A stretch of DNA of 10,317 nt from Cytophagaceae bacterium (GTDB lineage Bacteria; Bacteroidota; Bacteroidia; Cytophagales; Spirosomataceae). Shown here in pieces: positions 7,106 through 10,317 of this stretch (within the stretch, counting starts at the first letter, position 1; each line of letters starts with the position of its first letter). The notes beneath the pieces were generated by a model. It searched no databases and was not told the DNA's origin. It saw only the letters and a list, made by a program, of their open reading frames with translations. The position numbers and the translations under genes were made by a program. The stretch is taken from assembly GCA_947461155.1 (NCBI GenBank), contig CANHKE010000021.1, positions 1 to 10,317 on the forward strand, read 5' to 3'.

Positions 7106-7383
7106 GAGTTCTAAAAATTTGGTTGTTGGCCGGGATATTTTGCCTATTCAATTGCAATTTTGGCATGGTTGAATATGCCGCGTTGCATCCGCAAACTGAA
7201 AAAACCACGCAAGTAGACAGCACGCAAAAACATACGGTTTATGCGCCTAGTAAGGAAATGGCTATCGTGAGTGAACCTGATAAACAAAAGGAAGAAGGTA
7301 AGATTTCAATTGCAGAGGTTATTTGGTCAGGGGTAAAATTCATGACTGCGATGTTGCTCAAAATCATCATTTCCATTATCTAA
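7102..7383 (+). CDS. Small membrane-associated or lipoprotein-like protein of unknown function
   Basis: A 93-residue protein whose start overlaps the previous stop (ATGA at 7102-7105). Residues 4-18 are hydrophobic after an MR start, and LFNC (15-18) could be a poor lipobox, since Asn rather than Gly, Ala or Ser precedes Cys18. The middle (about 28-68) is polar and low in complexity. The last 20 residues (about 74-93) are hydrophobic and could form a C-terminal membrane helix. Its stop shares one base with the next start (TAATG), so co-translation with both neighbours is likely. No domain is recognisable. Being sandwiched with translational overlap on both sides is the main evidence that it is a real gene. 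Confidence 0.65.
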   Translation: MRVLKIWLLAGIFCLFNCNFGMVEYAALHPQTEKTTQVDSTQKHTVYAPSKEMAIVSEPDKQKEEGKISIAEVIWSGVKFMTAMLLKIIISII

Positions 7384-7826
7384 TGCCATCATTTCAAGTT
7401 CGGACGCGGGTGAATGCCCCGATGCAAGACGTTTGGACTTTGTTCGATGCGACTTTATTAGCCAAGCTTTCTCCCCCATTTCCGAAGGTACGCATCGTTC
7501 GTTTTGATGGATGTCAAACGGGTGACATGGTTAGTTTGGAATTAAATTTACTTTTCGCAAAGCTGCCTTGGACATCGCAAATAACAGATTCGATTCAAAA
7601 TGAGGACGTTTGTGCTTTTGTGGATGAAGGTGTTGAAATGCCATTTGGGCTAAGGGCTTGGCGCCATGAACACCTCATTGAAAAACAGGATGTGACATCA
7701 TGTACCATCGTGGATCAGATTTCCTTTAAAACGAATTATTTGCTTTTAGACTATCTTTTATTTCCTTTGTTTTGGGGAATGATTGTGTACCGAATTCCTC
7801 TATACAAATTGTATTTAAACCTATAA
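7383..7826 (+). CDS. SRPBCC (START-like) family protein
   Basis: A 147-residue protein with the helix-grip fold that binds hydrophobic ligands in a deep pocket. The opening VRTRVNAPMQDVWTLF (6-21) is the usual first strand and helix of SRPBCC proteins. The segment WRHEHLIEKQDVTSCTIVDQ (93-112) matches the family's paired C-terminal strands, and a hydrophobic final helix (about 120-146) follows. There is no signal peptide, so it is probably cytoplasmic. The ligand is unknown. The start is the ATG overlapping the preceding TAA (TAATG at 7381-7385); an upstream in-frame TTG exists but would add residues unlike the family. The symporter gene starts eight bases after its stop. Fold assignment is fairly sure from the strand pattern; function is not. 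Confidence 0.8.
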   Translation: MPSFQVRTRVNAPMQDVWTLFDATLLAKLSPPFPKVRIVRFDGCQTGDMVSLELNLLFAKLPWTSQITDSIQNEDVCAFVDEGVEMPFGLRAWRHEHLIEKQDVTSCTIVDQISFKTNYLLLDYLLFPLFWGMIVYRIPLYKLYLNL

Positions 7827-7834
7827 TCGAGCGT

Positions 7835-9067
7835 ATGAAATTAACATTGACTCAAAAAATCATCATTGGTTTTGTCTTAGGCCTAGCATTAGGTGAATAC
7901 TTTTTTTTAAGCCTTAGCCCAGAGGTGGCGCACCAGTGGGCAGGTTATGTGCAAGTTGTATCCAAAATATTCTTACGTCTGATAAAAATGATCGTAGGAC
8001 CACTTGTTTTCTGCACGTTGGTCGTAGGTATTGCTAAATTAGGCGACTTCAAGGCCGTAGGTCGTATTGGAATTAAGACAATCGGGTATTTCTATTTTGC
8101 GACCATTTTGTCATTAGTGACAGGTTTGGTTGTTGTCAATGTAACCCAGCCAGGCAGCTTGCAAAGTTGGCCTAAACCCGCAGCAGGAACTGAAACTGGC
8201 ATCGATGCTAGCAAAACAAAATCCTTAGAAGACTTCATTTTACACATCTTTCCTGATAGCTTTTTCAAGGCGTTGGCGGAAAATGAAATCCTACAAATTG
8301 TCATTTTTTCCTTGTTTTTTGGGGTGGCCTTGGGGTCGATTGGTGAAACAGGCAAGAAACTCATTCATGTGATTGAGAACTTAGCAGAGGTCGTATTCAA
8401 AATGGTTAATTACGTTATGGAGGTGGCACCTTATGCTGTTTTTGCGGCGATGACGACGGTGGTGGCCAATAAAGGTTTAAGTATTTTAATTAGTTACGGA
8501 TATTTGATGATTTGTTTCATGGGCGGACTCTTGTTTTTCACAACGGTCATTCTGTGGATAATCGCAGCGGTAAACGGAATCAATTATTGGAAATTATTGA
8601 AAGAGCTGAAAGAGGCTTTGTTGATTTCTTTTTCAACGGCCAGTTCGGAGGCTTCGTTTCCTCAAACCATTGCGGCTTTGGAGAAATTCGGTTGCAGCCG
8701 TCGGATCGTTGGATTCGTCCTGCCCTTGGGTTATAGCTTCAATTTAGATGGATCAATGTTGTATATGACCTTTGCAACGGGATTTATTGCGCAAGCGTAT
8801 GGTGTTCATTTAAGTCTTGAGCAACAAATCACAATGTTGTTGACGCTAATGATTACATCCAAAGGAATTGCGGGTGTTCCAAGAGCATCCTTGGTGATTA
8901 TTGCGGGTACATTAACCATGTTTAATTTACCGGCGGAGGGCATTGCATTATTGCTTGGTGTAGATCCCTTTTTAGATATGGGCCGCACGGTTACTTCGGT
9001 CGCTGGTAATGGAGTGGCAACATGTGTGGTATCAAAGTGGGAGGGTGAATTTAACCCAACTACTTAA
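7835..9067 (+). CDS. Dicarboxylate/amino acid:cation symporter (DAACS/SLC1 family)
   Basis: An inner-membrane secondary transporter taking up glutamate, aspartate or C4-dicarboxylates by an elevator mechanism, coupled to Na+ or H+. The 410 residues and eight-helix plan are normal. Diagnostic motifs are present: hairpin 1 STASSEASFP (268-277), the helix 7 motif NLDGS (303-307), hairpin 2 SKGIAGVPRAS (342-352) and the helix 8 motif DPFLDMGRT (377-385) with Asp381 and Arg384. After Arg384 the sequence reads TVTSVAGN, with Ser388 and Asn392 where the archaeal GltPh has the Na+ ligands Asn401 and Asp405. Asn at the latter position also occurs in the proton-coupled DctA, as I recall it. Arg384 favours an amino-acid or dicarboxylate substrate. 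Start: ATG 7835, immediately before the hydrophobic first helix; upstream in-frame starts lie inside the SRPBCC gene. The 3' end overlaps the opposing permease gene. Confidence 0.95.
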   Translation: MKLTLTQKIIIGFVLGLALGEYFFLSLSPEVAHQWAGYVQVVSKIFLRLIKMIVGPLVFCTLVVGIAKLGDFKAVGRIGIKTIGYFYFATILSLVTGLVVVNVTQPGSLQSWPKPAAGTETGIDASKTKSLEDFILHIFPDSFFKALAENEILQIVIFSLFFGVALGSIGETGKKLIHVIENLAEVVFKMVNYVMEVAPYAVFAAMTTVVANKGLSILISYGYLMICFMGGLLFFTTVILWIIAAVNGINYWKLLKELKEALLISFSTASSEASFPQTIAALEKFGCSRRIVGFVLPLGYSFNLDGSMLYMTFATGFIAQAYGVHLSLEQQITMLLTLMITSKGIAGVPRASLVIIAGTLTMFNLPAEGIALLLGVDPFLDMGRTVTSVAGNGVATCVVSKWEGEFNPTT

Positions 9068-10286
9068 CGGAATTAAACGTCATTTGGACAGCTTTGCGTG
9101 CAGGGAAAAGCGCAGCGAGGCCTGTGATGAAAATCACCACCAAGGCTGTCCAAATAAAATCCCAAGGATTCATTTTGATCGGATAGGCATCGATTAAGGC
9201 ATTAGGTATTCCCAATGACACGACGCCGAATTGTTGCTGTATCGTCGCAAACACAAATCCAAGCAGCATCCCCAAAGCTGCACCGGAAAAGCTGATTAAC
9301 GCACCAATCCACAAAAACGCCCGAAAGACTTGTTGGCGTGTTACCCCCAACGCCATCAACGTATACAAATCCTTTCGCTTCTCAATCACGAGAAGTGACA
9401 GCGCGTAGAACAGGGTAAATGAGGCGATTCCCATCACGAACGCCATGATTAAAAAGACGAATAGTTTTTCAATTTTAATGGCTTTTAAGAGAAGCGCATG
9501 TTGTTCATCACGTGTTTGAATGGCAAATTGAGGCCCTAATAGTTGGTTGATTTGACTTTTGACGAGCGCATCATCCGCGCCTTCTTGTAACATGATTTCA
9601 TAGGCGGAGCGCGTGCCTGGGATACCCACCAATTCTTCCATCCAGTCCAAGGGAACGACAACGGTTTGATTATCAAAATTTTGTTCGACTTCTAGGACGC
9701 CGGAAGGGAAAAAGAAATTGCGTCGAATGGCATTTTCGTTGAGTGCGGCACGTTTCAATTGCGTATGATTCGGATACCAGGCTTCCACAGGTTCGAATAC
9801 ATTTTCGAAACTCATGCCCATCGCCAAAAAGACACCAATACCCACTAAAGCAAACGGATGTTCGCCGGATTGGACAAAATAATCTCCTTCAACCACCTGG
9901 TTTTTTAGTCGGCCAGCAGCCAAATAAGACGCATCCACCCCTTTCATCCGAACGACTAATTGTTTTTGATCGTAACGAATGAGGCCTTGATCTTCCAAAA
10001 TGGGATTAATGAACTTCAGACCGGGAATCTGTTTCAGCTTGGTTAACTGGATTGAGTCGAGTTGAAATCGGGTTCCTTGCGCAGATACAATTTTGAGATC
10101 TGGATCAAAGGTATTGAAAAGGCCTTTTTGAAAATCTTCTAGTCCATTAAATACGGAAAGGATTAACACGAGCGCCATGACTTCCACGCCCACGCTAATC
10201 ATAGCGATACGTGAAATCAAGGAGATAAAGCTCGCCTTACTTTTTGAAAAAAAATACCTTTTTGCAATAAATAAGGAAAAATTCAC
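9060..10286 (-). CDS. ABC transporter permease, FtsX/LolC-LolE type
   Basis: Inner-membrane subunit of an ABC complex; family members release lipoproteins from the inner membrane or act as mechanotransmitters. The 408 residues show the standard plan: the amphipathic LFIAKRYFFSKSK (5-17), a first membrane helix (about 24-46), a large periplasmic domain (about 50-270) and three C-terminal membrane helices (about 276-300, 325-349, 377-395). EKRKDLYTLMALGVTR (302-317) is the coupling helix that contacts the ATPase. No ATPase gene is nearby, which is common for this gene in Bacteroidota. The start is GTG at 10286: an in-frame TAA lies 12 bases upstream with no ATG between, and FIAKRYFFSK so close to the start is typical. 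LolC-like lipoprotein export is the best guess; the cargo is not shown. Confidence 0.92.
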   Translation of the reverse strand: MNFSLFIAKRYFFSKSKASFISLISRIAMISVGVEVMALVLILSVFNGLEDFQKGLFNTFDPDLKIVSAQGTRFQLDSIQLTKLKQIPGLKFINPILEDQGLIRYDQKQLVVRMKGVDASYLAAGRLKNQVVEGDYFVQSGEHPFALVGIGVFLAMGMSFENVFEPVEAWYPNHTQLKRAALNENAIRRNFFFPSGVLEVEQNFDNQTVVVPLDWMEELVGIPGTRSAYEIMLQEGADDALVKSQINQLLGPQFAIQTRDEQHALLLKAIKIEKLFVFLIMAFVMGIASFTLFYALSLLVIEKRKDLYTLMALGVTRQQVFRAFLWIGALISFSGAALGMLLGFVFATIQQQFGVVSLGIPNALIDAYPIKMNPWDFIWTALVVIFITGLAALFPARKAVQMTFNSVK

Positions 10287-10298
10287 GGGGTCAAAACA

Positions 10299-10317
10299 TT
10301 AAAGTTCTTCAGAGGGA
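10299..10317 (-). CDS. Possible last codons of an upstream gene (partial)
   Basis: On the minus strand one open frame ends in PSEEL followed by TAA (10301-10299), 12 bases before the permease GTG. A second open frame runs to TGA at 10285-10283, overlapping the GTG. The tail of a co-transcribed gene is expected here, and in many Bacteroidota rbfA occupies this place, but a handful of codons cannot identify it. Confidence 0.3.

Noticed and set aside
7772..7834. Longer N-terminus for the symporter
   Set aside because: These codons lie in the SRPBCC gene in another frame; the typical short family N-terminus begins at 7835.

Overview
The window looks like chromosomal DNA of a Bacteroidota bacterium, probably of the Cytophagales. 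Start codons lack Shine-Dalgarno sequences. Two gene starts are preceded by the Bacteroidota -7 promoter motif TAnnTTTG. PurL is of the short type, and the THUMP-like methyltransferase and FtsX-type permease resemble Bacteroidota versions of those families. The genus assignment is inference only.

Layout. Positions 1-1530 (minus) hold the N-terminal 510 residues of PurL, cut by the left edge. Positions 1531-1945 are non-coding: a purL promoter (about 1579-1614), then an array at 1641-1943 in which runs of a degenerate 7-base repeat (GTCTAAC-like) alternate with short palindromes (AGACGCGA-4 nt-TCGCGTCT). Positions 1946-5185 (minus) are a three-gene operon transcribed toward purL: a 2Fe-2S subunit (IorA-like), a Tat-exported molybdopterin hydroxylase subunit (IorB-like) and a MocA-like cytidylyltransferase. 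Junctions are 3 bases and 0 bases. Together they would make a periplasmic molybdenum hydroxylase and the last step of its cytosine-dinucleotide cofactor. The substrate cannot be read from the sequence.

A 71-base divergent intergenic region (5186-5256) separates this from a plus-strand run of five tightly packed genes (5257-9067): a THUMP-like SAM methyltransferase whose promoter suggests a leaderless mRNA, an exported coiled-coil protein of unknown function, a small membrane or lipoprotein-like protein, a SRPBCC-fold protein and a dicarboxylate/amino-acid symporter. The symporter and the minus-strand FtsX/LolC-type ABC permease (9060-10286) overlap tail to tail by 8 bases. A few codons of another minus-strand gene lie at the right edge.

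I found no RNA gene, CRISPR array, transposase or phage gene. The most unusual structure is the heptamer/palindrome array; the least understood gene group is 6428-7826.
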